64,000 nucleotides of DNA. It comes from Moritella sp. Urea-trap-13. Its GTDB lineage: Bacteria > Pseudomonadota > Gammaproteobacteria > Enterobacterales > Moritellaceae. Below are positions 1 through 7,875 of this stretch, in pieces (the stretch's first letter is position 1; every line of letters starts with the position of its first letter). The position numbers were made by a program, and so were the translations under genes. The notes beneath the pieces were generated by a model. It made no database searches. It was not told where the DNA came from and was given only the letters and a program-made list of their open reading frames with translations. The stretch covers positions 62,001 through 126,000 of the forward strand of contig NZ_PJCA01000038.1 in the NCBI RefSeq assembly GCF_002836355.1. Direction: 5' to 3'.

Positions 1-69
1 TTAGGTTACACTCAAAGCACAGTTGAAAATAAAGTACTTAAAACCTTTGTTATCACGAAGATTAAGTAA
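1..69 (+). CDS. 3' end of an unidentified CDS, cut by the window edge
   Basis: Reading frame 1 is open from the first base to a TAA at 67-69 and gives 22 residues beginning LGYTQSTVENKV. The pattern resembles the recognition helix of helix-turn-helix regulators or of sigma-factor region 4, but the piece is too short to assign. It could also be a chance open frame. Confidence 0.3.
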   Translation, partial: LGYTQSTVENKVLKTFVITKIK

Positions 70-87
70 TGGTAGTTAAATTATTTC

Positions 88-423
88 ATGATGGGGAAAC
101 AATCGTCAATTAAAAATATCATAAGATACAACAGCGTTGCCAAGGAGCCTCTTAATTCAATTTATAATCCTAGATTGCTTCAAGCTATCTCTAATCTGGT
201 TATTATTGATATTACGGATGAAGACGCTTACAACTATTTTATGGACACGTTTGTTGATGGATATGTTAAAAAATCCCTGTCAACAAAAAAAGACAAAAAA
301 CGTTACTCACACGAAGTCATCATTTTTGAAAATGAGGATACCGCAATCATACACAAGATGAGTTGATTAAAAGTATTCTAGAGACATTGAATAACCTCTA
401 TGATATAGCCACAAGTCGATAGT
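88..423 (+). pseudogene. small hypothetical gene, probably frameshifted
   Basis: An ORF from ATG 88 (a second ATG follows at once) runs 92 codons to a TGA at 364-366. It is polar and lysine-rich in the middle, with no family I recognise and no good ribosome binding site. Between about 336 and 351 a change of frame would carry translation into an open stretch ending with TAG at 421-423. That stretch encodes a helix-like tail beginning TQDELIKSILETL, which reads as natural protein. I infer a one-base frameshift that cut about 24 residues from the C-terminus. The alternative is a genuine 92-residue protein. Confidence 0.35.
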
Positions 424-946
424 GGGCGTTTGCATTCCAATACCCTTAGAGTTATGTATATAATCATGCTACTTACCAGCGAGTAAAAAACTCAAAGCTA
501 AAAATGCGTAAATTTTGTGAAACAATAGAACTAAAATAAAACCTTACTCTTACAGGTAATAACGGTTCTGACGAACCTGTTAATCTGCAGAGCTGATATT
601 TATACCGTCACTAAGATCCGAATAAAACAGTTAATGTTGACACTGAGAACCAAGTAAACCAAGGCTATACTGAGTATTAGAAGCGGAATTTAAGCTTAAA
701 GAATTAAGACGAAATCAACTGACTAACTAAAACAATTTTACCATCATAAGACCTTTCAAATACCACTTAAAAACACAGTAGATACTCATATCAAAACTCC
801 CCACCCCTTCTAATTAAATTAATATGAAAATGGGTGAATATTAATTCAGCACCTTGCAACAAGAAAGGATAGCCTTTAATGTAAAAAATAAATATACATC
901 AAATAAGATTAAAATAAATACGAAATAGAGACATGATACTATCAGC
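424..946. other. AT-rich gene-less stretch
   Basis: About 520 bases with stops in all frames. A short open piece near 690-735 reads EAEFKLKELRRNQ, which is only vaguely like transposase OrfA coiled-coil sequence. I could not support a gene, an RNA or a terminator. It may be decayed coding DNA at the edge of the accessory island. Confidence 0.4.
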
Positions 947-1870
947 TTACACCTCAGATTCATGTGCTTTATTTAACGAAAAAGCACACAGTAAACCTAA
1001 TAACATCGCTGGCCATAGCGTTACCATTCGGGTTACCAATGATGAAATGAAAGCAATATCATTCTCCACGCCAACCTTATTCAGTAACCAAATCATCCCT
1101 AATTCTGTTGCACCAATACCACTAGGAATAAGTGATGCAGCCCCTATAAGTAAACTCAAGCAATAAATACTCACAGCCATAGGGATGCTTATCTCAACAC
1201 CTAACTGGATTAATATAAGATATAAAATAAAACCTTGTGCTGACCAAGCGCATAAAGAATAGAGCATACTTGTCGCTACAATTCTCTTTTTCCACAAGCT
1301 ACGAAATACAAGGATTAAGTTCAATAGCCTTTCATTATTAAGCCAGCGCGATACCAAATTGAGTATCATTGAAACCATGAAAGGAAGTATTAATATCAAA
1401 ATTAGAAGTAAAGAAAATGCAATGTTAAAATGATAGATCAGAAAATAAGAGCCTAATAATAATACAGAAATCACATCAAACAACCTTTCTGAAATAAAGC
1501 TACACAATGTATATCGAAAAGGCACGCCAATCAGCATAAGGTGCGTACCTCTCATTAACTCGCCAGCTTTAGCGGGTGAAGCAGTAAATGCAAAACCAGA
1601 CAAATAAATAAATATGTGATGCCTACACGAGGCTAGTTGTTCAGTCAGCCGTATGAAAAGCAACCAACGTAACGATCTAAAGCTGTAACTACAAGCAGCG
1701 AGTACTAAACTAGAAGCAAATATTTCAATCGATATAGAGTCAAGATGACGAACAACATTTCGAAAGTCAGGCAACTGCCTCCACGCAATGAATAAGACAA
1801 AACCAAGCGTTAATAAAAGATAGATAGATTTAAAGCGATTCAGGTAAGTATTTAGCTTTAATGCCTGCAT
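947..1870 (-). CDS. flippase-like integral membrane protein (LPG synthase TM / UPF0104 family)
   Basis: A 307-residue polytopic inner-membrane protein of the family named for the transmembrane half of lysylphosphatidylglycerol synthase (also AglD2-like). Family hallmarks visible are TASPAKAGELMR at residues 96-107, SERLFD at 127-132 and a late PSGIGATE segment. Relatives commonly sit beside glycosyltransferases and are suspected of moving or handling lipid-linked sugars; direct function is unproven. It is the last gene of a minus-strand set with the PAP2-like and UbiA-like genes, 5 bp after the former. In this pentofuranose-lipid cluster a role in flipping or supplying the lipid-linked sugar is an inference. 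No clear terminator follows. Confidence 0.75.
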   Translation of the reverse strand: MQALKLNTYLNRFKSIYLLLTLGFVLFIAWRQLPDFRNVVRHLDSISIEIFASSLVLAACSYSFRSLRWLLFIRLTEQLASCRHHIFIYLSGFAFTASPAKAGELMRGTHLMLIGVPFRYTLCSFISERLFDVISVLLLGSYFLIYHFNIAFSLLLILILILPFMVSMILNLVSRWLNNERLLNLILVFRSLWKKRIVATSMLYSLCAWSAQGFILYLILIQLGVEISIPMAVSIYCLSLLIGAASLIPSGIGATELGMIWLLNKVGVENDIAFISSLVTRMVTLWPAMLLGLLCAFSLNKAHESEV

Positions 1871-1875
1871 ACCTA

Positions 1876-2307
1876 TTAAGACAATATGATAGAAAAGAAG
1901 TAATGAACGACACCTGCTGATGTAATTCCTGTAATAATACCGGCTAAAATTTCAATGCGAGAGTGCCCCATTCGCTCTCTTAACAGTGGCTCTGAACTCT
2001 TACTATTGAGCTCGTTAATTACTCTAGCGTGTTTACCTACTTGTTGTCGTAGACTATTTGCATCAAGAATAACAATGAACGCTAAGGCAAGCGCCACTAC
2101 TAATGCAGGTTCTTGTAAGCCTTCATTAAAAGCAATAATTGCAGCAGTACTACTCACTATACAACTATGATTACTGGGTAAACCACCATAGCCTATTAAG
2201 TCAAAAGCAAAGCGCTTGGCTTTGATAGTATTTATTGCAAATTTTGTACACCCTGCAACGAGCCAAGCAAAAAAAGGAGTAATTAAATAACTTAAATCCA
2301 TTGTCAT
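1876..2307 (-). CDS. divergent PAP2 (DUF212) family phosphatase-like protein
   Basis: A 143-residue membrane protein with the DUF212 signature: GGLPSNHS at residues 41-48, a DANSLRQQ segment at 82-89 and GHSRIEILAG at 114-123. These correspond to acid-phosphatase-type motifs of the PAP2 superfamily. The mycobacterial neighbour of the decaprenyl-phosphoribose synthase, Rv3807c, is a PAP2-like protein proposed to remove the 5-phosphate from decaprenyl-phosphoryl-5-phosphoribose. The same job is likely here because the gene lies 3 bp after the UbiA-like synthase. Substrate assignment is inferred from context; the fold family is seen directly. Confidence 0.75.
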   Translation of the reverse strand: MTMDLSYLITPFFAWLVAGCTKFAINTIKAKRFAFDLIGYGGLPSNHSCIVSSTAAIIAFNEGLQEPALVVALALAFIVILDANSLRQQVGKHARVINELNSKSSEPLLRERMGHSRIEILAGIITGITSAGVVHYFFSIILS

Positions 2308-2310
2308 TAC

Positions 2311-3156
2311 CTATGGCATTAAAGAGTAAACACAAGCGCCAACCCAACCAAGAATAGTTAGTTGAAGCAAACAATCGGCAAACAGTGCATCTGTAGGAGA
2401 CTCTCCTGAATTTTTTATTTCAACGATAAACCAATAGCGATATAAGCCGAATAAAACAAATGGGATTGTATAAACCATATCTGGTTTATCAGAAATGATG
2501 AAAAGACTATAAAATAGAATGGCACACGTCGCAGACATTTCGGCATATTTATCAACAAGTTCTATTGTGTAGTGTTGTAATACATTCCTCGCTGATTTAC
2601 CATTTATAACTAACTCTTGTCGTCTTTTGATTGCAGCTAAATATAAAGCAAGTGATAAAGTAGTAATAAACATCCAAGAGGATAGAGGAACATCTAATGA
2701 AACGGCCCCAGCGTAGACACGTAACACAAAGCCCGTGGCGATAGTAAAAATATCAAGCACAGGCTGATGTTTTAAGTAAAATGAATAAGCCACATTAAGC
2801 AACAAATAGCTAGCTACTACCGCGACCACCATAGGATACATCAAGGCAGACAACATCACTATACTATAAAGTAAAACGATTAAAATACGGGCTTGCCGCT
2901 TACTCACTTCACCTGAGGCTAGTGGTCTTGTTTTCGATTTAGTAGGATGCTTTCTATCATCTTCAATATCATTATAATCATTAAGAACATAGGTTGCAGA
3001 GGAAGCCAGACAAAATATAATAAAGGCTGCAAAAGTGTTTTGAATTGAGGCTATATCCAAAAATAAACCAGAAAATAACAAAGGAGCGAAAACAAATGCG
3101 TTTTTAACCCATTGTTTAGGCCGTATTAATCGAATTATTGCTGGAAAGTTGGACAT
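2311..3156 (-). CDS. UbiA-family polyprenyl-phosphate phosphoribosyltransferase (decaprenyl-phosphate phosphoribosyltransferase type)
   Basis: A 281-residue polytopic UbiA-superfamily enzyme. The first aspartate motif NDYNDIEDDRKHPTK (residues 59-73) followed by TRPLASGE matches the Rv3806c type rather than menaquinone or heme UbiA enzymes, and a KRRQEL segment marks the second loop. The family transfers phosphoribose from PRPP to a polyprenyl phosphate, the first step toward polyprenyl-phosphoryl-arabinose or -ribose. The ATG at 3156 is chosen; an upstream TTG at 3177 would add seven residues. It is the first gene of the minus-strand half of a divergent cluster, with only about 70 bp to the start of the GtrA gene on the other strand, so one promoter region probably serves both halves. 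Confidence 0.82.
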   Translation of the reverse strand: MSNFPAIIRLIRPKQWVKNAFVFAPLLFSGLFLDIASIQNTFAAFIIFCLASSATYVLNDYNDIEDDRKHPTKSKTRPLASGEVSKRQARILIVLLYSIVMLSALMYPMVVAVVASYLLLNVAYSFYLKHQPVLDIFTIATGFVLRVYAGAVSLDVPLSSWMFITTLSLALYLAAIKRRQELVINGKSARNVLQHYTIELVDKYAEMSATCAILFYSLFIISDKPDMVYTIPFVLFGLYRYWFIVEIKNSGESPTDALFADCLLQLTILGWVGACVYSLMP

Positions 3157-3226
3157 TATGACTAGGATTACTCTCAATGATTAAGTTAAACTAATCATAC
3201 CAGAAATAAAAAAGTATGTACTTGAA

Positions 3227-3622
3227 ATGACCAAAACTGTACTTTATGTCATTTTCGCTTTCCTAGCGACAATTGTAAACTTACTTGCACAAGAAATAAC
3301 ATCACATCTACTACCTCACAAGTATGAACTGGCAATGAGTATGCTTATCGGCACACTCGTAGGTTTGGTAGTAAAGTACCTACTGGATAAGAAGTACATC
3401 TTCGAATTTACGGCTGAAACACAGAAAAAAAACTTAATAGCATTCTTTTTTTATAGCTTAATGGGCGTTGCGACGACACTTATATTTTGGGTCACGGAAT
3501 ATACCTTTGATATGTGGTTTGAAACAAAAACGATGCGGTATGCGGGGGCAATCATTGGCTTAAGCATTGGTTACATTACCAAGTACCACTTAGATAAAAA
3601 ATATGTATTTATAGAGCGTTGA
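3227..3622 (+). CDS. GtrA-family membrane protein
   Basis: A 131-residue protein with four predicted membrane segments and the GtrA pattern of two similar halves, each ending in a KY-x-LDKKY-x-F motif (about residues 48-58 and 118-128). GtrA proteins are small membrane partners in translocation or use of polyprenyl-linked sugars. In mycobacteria the GtrA protein Rv3789 lies next to dprE1 and has been linked to arabinan synthesis. Here the gene ends one base before the start of the DprE1-like gene, so the two are probably cotranscribed. Confidence 0.8.
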   Translation: MTKTVLYVIFAFLATIVNLLAQEITSHLLPHKYELAMSMLIGTLVGLVVKYLLDKKYIFEFTAETQKKNLIAFFFYSLMGVATTLIFWVTEYTFDMWFETKTMRYAGAIIGLSIGYITKYHLDKKYVFIER

Positions 3623-3623
3623 A

Positions 3624-4913
3624 ATGAAAAAATTAACCAGTTGGGGGAAATACCCTCTTATTAATGCCAACATAATCATTCCAACAACTCGTCAGCATTT
3701 AGCTGGACTTGAGTTAACTGGCATTGGTCGTGGGTTGGGTCGAAGTTATGGTGACAGTGCTCTTAGCGAACAAGTAATAGTAAGTGAAAACTTAAACCAT
3801 TTTATCTCTTTTGATGAAGAAAATGGCTTGCTGCGGTGTGAAGCGGGTGTTTCTCTGGATAATATTTTAACCGTATTTGTTCCTAAAGGATGGTTCCTAT
3901 CCGTTACACCAGGCACAAAGTTTGTCACTATCGGTGGCGCAATCGCCAGTGATGTTCACGGAAAAAATCATCATCTAGAAGGAAGTTTCAGCGATCACGT
4001 GACTTCTTTAACCTTAGTTATTAGTGATAAAGAAATTACTTGTTCCAGAAACAACAACCCAGAACTATTTCACGCTACTTGTGGGGGTATGGGACTCACA
4101 GGTATTATCACAGAGGCAACATTCAAATTAAAGCCAATTAAAAGTGCCTATATCAATCAAAAGATTGTTAAAGCCAAAAATCTTAATACAGCTTTAGAGC
4201 TTTTTGAACAATATAAAGATGTTACCTACTCTGTAGCGTGGATTGATTGCCTTTCTACAGGAAGTAATCTTGGACGTTCGTTGTTAATGCTTGGTGAACA
4301 CGCCGATAAAGGAAAATTGAAAACACACAAAGACGGGCTTTTAAATATGCCTTGTGATATGCCTTCCTTTCTATTAAACAAGTATACTATTCAAGCTTTT
4401 AATTCTGCTTATTACAACAAACAGCTCAAAGAAGAAGTAAATAGCACCATCCATTATGACCCATTTTTCTATCCGCTGGACGGTATCAATAACTGGAATC
4501 GAATGTATGGTGGTAATGGCTTTACACAATACCAGTTTGTCATCCCCAAAGAAGCGGGCAAAGAAGGACTCACTGAAATCCTTGAAGCTATTGCGGAATC
4601 GAAACAAGGCTCATTCCTCGCCGTCTTAAAAGTTTTTGGTAAAGGAAATCAAAATTTATTGTCCTTCCCAATGGAAGGCTATACTCTTGCGCTAGATTTC
4701 AAGCTTAACGACAAATTGTTTAGCTTATTAGACCATTTAGATATCATTGTGAGAAAATACGATGGTCGTTTGTACTTATCTAAAGATGTTAGAATATCTG
4801 AAGAGATGTTTAAAGCGAGCTACCCTCAATGGGAAGCTTTTCAAACACTAAGAACTGAATATGGGGCAGATGAGTTGTATCACTCCCTCCAATCAAAAAG
4901 GATAGGATTGTAA
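3624..4913 (+). CDS. dprE1: DprE1-like FAD oxidoreductase (decaprenylphosphoryl-ribose 2'-oxidase subunit)
   Basis: A 429-residue FAD-binding oxidoreductase of the vanillyl-alcohol-oxidase fold. Visible motifs are the FAD loop GRGLGRSYGD (35-44) and TPGTKFVTIGGAIASDVHGK (95-114), closely matching mycobacterial DprE1. The active-site lysine is in GRLYLSKD (K387, aligned with K418 of the M. tuberculosis enzyme). The residue aligned with C387, the covalent target of benzothiazinones, is alanine (A356, in YTLALDF). DprE1 oxidises the 2-hydroxyl of polyprenyl-phosphoryl-ribose to the keto form, which DprE2 reduces to the arabinose epimer. The gene sits between GtrA and the DprE2-like gene with 1 and 5 bp gaps, supporting an operon. 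Confidence 0.88.
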   Translation: MKKLTSWGKYPLINANIIIPTTRQHLAGLELTGIGRGLGRSYGDSALSEQVIVSENLNHFISFDEENGLLRCEAGVSLDNILTVFVPKGWFLSVTPGTKFVTIGGAIASDVHGKNHHLEGSFSDHVTSLTLVISDKEITCSRNNNPELFHATCGGMGLTGIITEATFKLKPIKSAYINQKIVKAKNLNTALELFEQYKDVTYSVAWIDCLSTGSNLGRSLLMLGEHADKGKLKTHKDGLLNMPCDMPSFLLNKYTIQAFNSAYYNKQLKEEVNSTIHYDPFFYPLDGINNWNRMYGGNGFTQYQFVIPKEAGKEGLTEILEAIAESKQGSFLAVLKVFGKGNQNLLSFPMEGYTLALDFKLNDKLFSLLDHLDIIVRKYDGRLYLSKDVRISEEMFKASYPQWEAFQTLRTEYGADELYHSLQSKRIGL

Positions 4914-4918
4914 ATATC

Positions 4919-5656
4919 GTGAAAAATATCATTATTATTGGCGCTACATCAGCAATGGCAAAGGAAGTGGCCAAGCTATACGCCATTGACAAAGCGAACC
5001 TGTATCTCATTGCCCGAGACATTTCAAAACTGGACACGATTAAACAAGATTTAATCGTAAGGGGCGCGAGCACTGTTTATACTGCTGAATTCGATGCGAA
5101 TCAGTTCGACTCACACGAAACGCTAATAGAGCAAGCATTCCAGACCTTAGAACAAGTTGATGTACTCCTTATTGCTCACGGAAGCCTCCCTAATCAAGAA
5201 CGTTGTCAAACCGATTGCTCAAAAGCAATTGAGGAGATTAACACGAACGGTATAAGTGTGATCTCACTACTTACACACGCAGCGACCAAAATGGAGCAGC
5301 AACAATCAGGAAATATAACTGTCATAACCAGCGTTGCAGGCGACAGAGGACGTCAGTCCAACTACGTTTACGGCGCAGCAAAAGGGATGGTATCTATTTT
5401 TTTACAAGGATTAACTCAAAGGTTGAGTAAATCTGGTGTTCACGTACTCGATATCAAACCTGGGTTTGTAGATACTCCAATGACAGCCGAGTTTGATAAG
5501 GGTGCGTTATGGGCAAAACCTGAAAAAGTGGCTGAAATAATCAAAAAGAGAATTAGTAAGAAAAACTCTTTTTCTTACACGCCTGCTTTTTGGTTTGCCA
5601 TTATGACGATTATTAAGTTTGTTCCTAAAGCCATTTTTAATAAGATCTCTCTATGA
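4919..5656 (+). CDS. dprE2: DprE2-like short-chain dehydrogenase/reductase
   Basis: A 245-residue SDR enzyme. It has a glycine-rich nucleotide motif GATSAMAK (8-15) and the catalytic set S138 in SVAGDRGR, Y151 and K155 in YVYGAAKG. The SVAG-[DE]-R and N-[YF]-VYG spacing resembles DprE2 rather than generic SDRs. DprE2 reduces the 2-keto intermediate made by DprE1 to polyprenyl-phosphoryl-D-arabinofuranose using NAD(P)H. The start is GTG at 4919, five bases after the DprE1 stop; its stop overlaps the next start (ATGA). The C-terminal hydrophobic stretch near 222-238 may touch the membrane. If the DprE1 partner worked alone, ribose rather than arabinose would remain the product. Confidence 0.86.
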   Translation: MKNIIIIGATSAMAKEVAKLYAIDKANLYLIARDISKLDTIKQDLIVRGASTVYTAEFDANQFDSHETLIEQAFQTLEQVDVLLIAHGSLPNQERCQTDCSKAIEEINTNGISVISLLTHAATKMEQQQSGNITVITSVAGDRGRQSNYVYGAAKGMVSIFLQGLTQRLSKSGVHVLDIKPGFVDTPMTAEFDKGALWAKPEKVAEIIKKRISKKNSFSYTPAFWFAIMTIIKFVPKAIFNKISL

Positions 5657-6834
5657 TCAAGTTATTACCATTAAAAAATAAAGAAAACCTTTTTATTTTA
5701 ACTTCTCTTTTGATATATGCAATTATGCTTGTAATGAAAGATATCGACATTTTTATAACACCGAGGTTCTGGGCAGAAGAAGCTTCTGTATATTATAAAG
5801 ATGCCTTCATCAATGGCTTTAGCTCTATATTTAGTACGCACCAAGGCTATTATTCTATAGTGCCCAATATTAGCACTTATATCTCCACACTATTCCCAAT
5901 GAAGATTGCCCCAGTAATTACAACATACATTGCATTTATCATACAATTGATCCCTGCTTTTTTGATACTGAAAACAAGCTGTTTTGATGATAATAAAAAA
6001 TACAAAGCCTTGTTACTTTTAAGCTTATTACTAGCAGGATTCACTAATGAAATATTCAGTAACACTATAACGAGTCAATTTCATTTCATTATAGTCGCAT
6101 ACATAATTTTAATAGGGGATTTTAATACTAAGCTTTCAGCTCCACTGCTCTTTATCTCGGCTCTTTCAGGTCCAGCTGCTTGTTTTATATTGCCTTTTTT
6201 TATACTGAAAACGATTTTAAATAGAACAAATTCAAATGTTATTAATACTTTAGTTTTCCTTTTTGCAACTATAATCCAATTATGTTTTGTGGTTACAGCT
6301 GAACATTACGGCAGCAGAACTGGCGCTAACTTACTTACGCTTCAATTTATAGATAAAATAGTTAATTTATCGTTTTTTAGCTTATGGGGAGGCGGCGCAT
6401 TACTATTAAAATCCATCACATTATTTATAATCTTTTACTCAATCCTTCAACTGGGTAGAGACAAAAAAAATGAGATCATTTTTTATTATCTAACACCTCT
6501 TGTTTTTATAACATTACTGTTAACTGTCACATCTTTGAATGGGGCCGGAGGTGGGAGATATGCCTATGCAACAGGATTTGTATTTTGTGCTCTTCTGTTG
6601 AAAGTGCTTTTTGAAAATAGTAACGATGTCATTATCTCATATTCCTTAATTTTCATCTTACTATTTTCGCTAGCACAATCAGGGTATAGCACATATCAAT
6701 CAAAAGATGGGGTTGTCAGTTCTTCATCGTGGATAAGCTGGGAGAGTCAAATTGAAGACTACAAATCGGGTAAAATCGACACTATTTTGATATATCCGCA
6801 GTCGAAGCACGCTATGTGGCAAGTTAAATTGTAA
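5653..6834 (+). CDS. polytopic membrane protein, candidate GT-C glycosyltransferase
   Basis: A 393-residue protein with roughly ten hydrophobic segments. After the first segment comes a short loop, PRFWAEEASVYY (37-48), with paired acidic residues. This is the place and style of the catalytic acidic motif in GT-C glycosyltransferases that use polyprenyl-phosphate sugars. I do not recognise a named family. It overlaps the DprE2-like gene by four bases (ATGA), so translation is probably coupled. It is the only gene in the cluster that could transfer the pentofuranose made by the others, so an arabinofuranosyl- or ribofuranosyl-transferase role is inferred. An acceptor cannot be deduced. A weak hairpin follows at 6875-6905. 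Confidence 0.6.
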   Translation: MIKLLPLKNKENLFILTSLLIYAIMLVMKDIDIFITPRFWAEEASVYYKDAFINGFSSIFSTHQGYYSIVPNISTYISTLFPMKIAPVITTYIAFIIQLIPAFLILKTSCFDDNKKYKALLLLSLLLAGFTNEIFSNTITSQFHFIIVAYIILIGDFNTKLSAPLLFISALSGPAACFILPFFILKTILNRTNSNVINTLVFLFATIIQLCFVVTAEHYGSRTGANLLTLQFIDKIVNLSFFSLWGGGALLLKSITLFIIFYSILQLGRDKKNEIIFYYLTPLVFITLLLTVTSLNGAGGGRYAYATGFVFCALLLKVLFENSNDVIISYSLIFILLFSLAQSGYSTYQSKDGVVSSSSWISWESQIEDYKSGKIDTILIYPQSKHAMWQVKL

Positions 6835-6874
6835 TTAAATATTAAAAGTTTAAGCAGCACAGAAAAATAATACG

Positions 6875-6905
6875 AGTACAGAACCACATTCTAAGGTGCT
6901 GTACT
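6875..6905 (+). terminator. weak stem-loop after the GT-C-like gene
   Basis: AGTACAG pairs with CTGTACT, with an inner CAC/GTG, followed by an AT-rich but not pure T stretch. It lies about 40 bp after the stop at 6834 and is the best available terminator for the plus-strand half of the cluster. Confidence 0.35.
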
Positions 6906-6997
6906 TATATTTACTATTTAAACTCAAATAAAACACATCATCCATAGTATTCTATAAGTAAATATACTCTTTTAATCTTTAAAAGATAAATCCTTAG

Positions 6998-7321
6998 ATG
7001 AGTTGTAATTTATTACACTATAGTTCAAACAGCACGAAAAAATTTTTACTTCTTTGCTTATTAAATCAAGGTTGTAGCACTAATTCCAACCTGCCAATGA
7101 ATCAGCCAAGCAGTAATATCCAAAACTTTGCACCTGCAAGCATTGAAGATGCAACTGCAGATCAACCAATTAGCGTTGATGACTTGGATAAAAAAGAAAA
7201 CAAAACAGAAACAAAAGACGAAGTGTTAGAAGAGCCAAAGCTGAATGATGCAGATGGTGCAATTAGAAATATGTCTGATACCAGTGACTTTATGCCTGAA
7301 GCAAAGTCTTACTGGATGTAG
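6998..7321 (+). CDS. hypothetical acidic protein, possibly a lipoprotein with an altered start
   Basis: A 107-residue ORF of unknown family. From codon 13 it reads like a short lipoprotein signal, KKFLLLCLLNQGCST (14-28), followed by a polar, Glu/Asp/Lys-rich tail ending in SYWM. The codon just before the KKF segment is ACG at 7034-7036; an ATG there would give a classic lipoprotein start. Upstream codons from ATG 6998 add a poorly signal-like MSCNLLHYSSNS. Either the true start is the upstream ATG, or the gene has lost its start codon. No strong ribosome binding site was seen. Confidence 0.4.
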   Translation: MSCNLLHYSSNSTKKFLLLCLLNQGCSTNSNLPMNQPSSNIQNFAPASIEDATADQPISVDDLDKKENKTETKDEVLEEPKLNDADGAIRNMSDTSDFMPEAKSYWM

Positions 7322-7384
7322 TCAGTGTGTAACATGAGTCCATGCCCTAAAGCTACTTATAGTTAAAAGCATGGACTTAACTTG

Positions 7385-7687
7385 TTACCTATAATCTTTA
7401 CGCCCCAATTGTTTAGATACAATTTCAGTCAGTTCACCACCTCTGAACTTTAACCGCACATCAAACTCTCCGCCTACAGAGGCATTTAAAATGTAATGGT
7501 TACGCCCTACTCGTTGCCATGATTTTTCTTTATTAATCATTTCAATGACTTCCGAATAGCGCATTTCAACACCACTAATAAGCAAGCCGCCACCACTTAG
7601 TCGAAAGAAATCTTCTGCTTTTGCATGAGAGAATGACGAAAATGACATTGCAACGATAAAAAATATCCCTATAAATTTTGACTGCAT
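7385..7687 (-). CDS. small periplasmic protein of unknown function
   Basis: A 100-residue protein with a signal peptide of about 24 residues ending SHAKA before EDFF. The mature part has a conserved-looking core WQRVGRNHYILNASVGG and ends GRKDYR. I do not recognise the family. A decayed second copy of the same core lies about 1.5 kb away at 9111-9296, so the gene has been duplicated locally. The porin gene lies upstream and ends in its own terminator, so this gene is probably expressed alone. Confidence 0.65.
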   Translation of the reverse strand: MQSKFIGIFFIVAMSFSSFSHAKAEDFFRLSGGGLLISGVEMRYSEVIEMINKEKSWQRVGRNHYILNASVGGEFDVRLKFRGGELTEIVSKQLGRKDYR

Positions 7688-7812
7688 AAACTCATCCTTA
7701 AGTTAGCTAAATTGAATTGATACATTACCACGTAAAAACAAAGAGCATAAATGAGTATCTCATATAGTAAATGCATGTGGGATTACATGCATTTACCAGC
7801 ACCCAAGATCTA

Positions 7813-7839
7813 AAAAGCCTCCAAATAAGGAGGCTTTTA
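7813..7839 (-). terminator. rho-independent terminator of the porin gene
   Basis: AAAGCCTCC pairs with GGAGGCTTT around a five-base loop; on the minus strand the stem is followed by a T run. It lies about 35 bp after the porin stop at 7876. Confidence 0.85.
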
Positions 7840-7875
7840 CTTTTATCACTGCACTACAGTATTAAGTAGTCAGGA

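Noticed and set aside
690-735. Remnant of an IS3-type transposase OrfA
   Set aside because: Only one short coiled-coil-like phrase; no second motif, no inverted repeats and no OrfB remnant.
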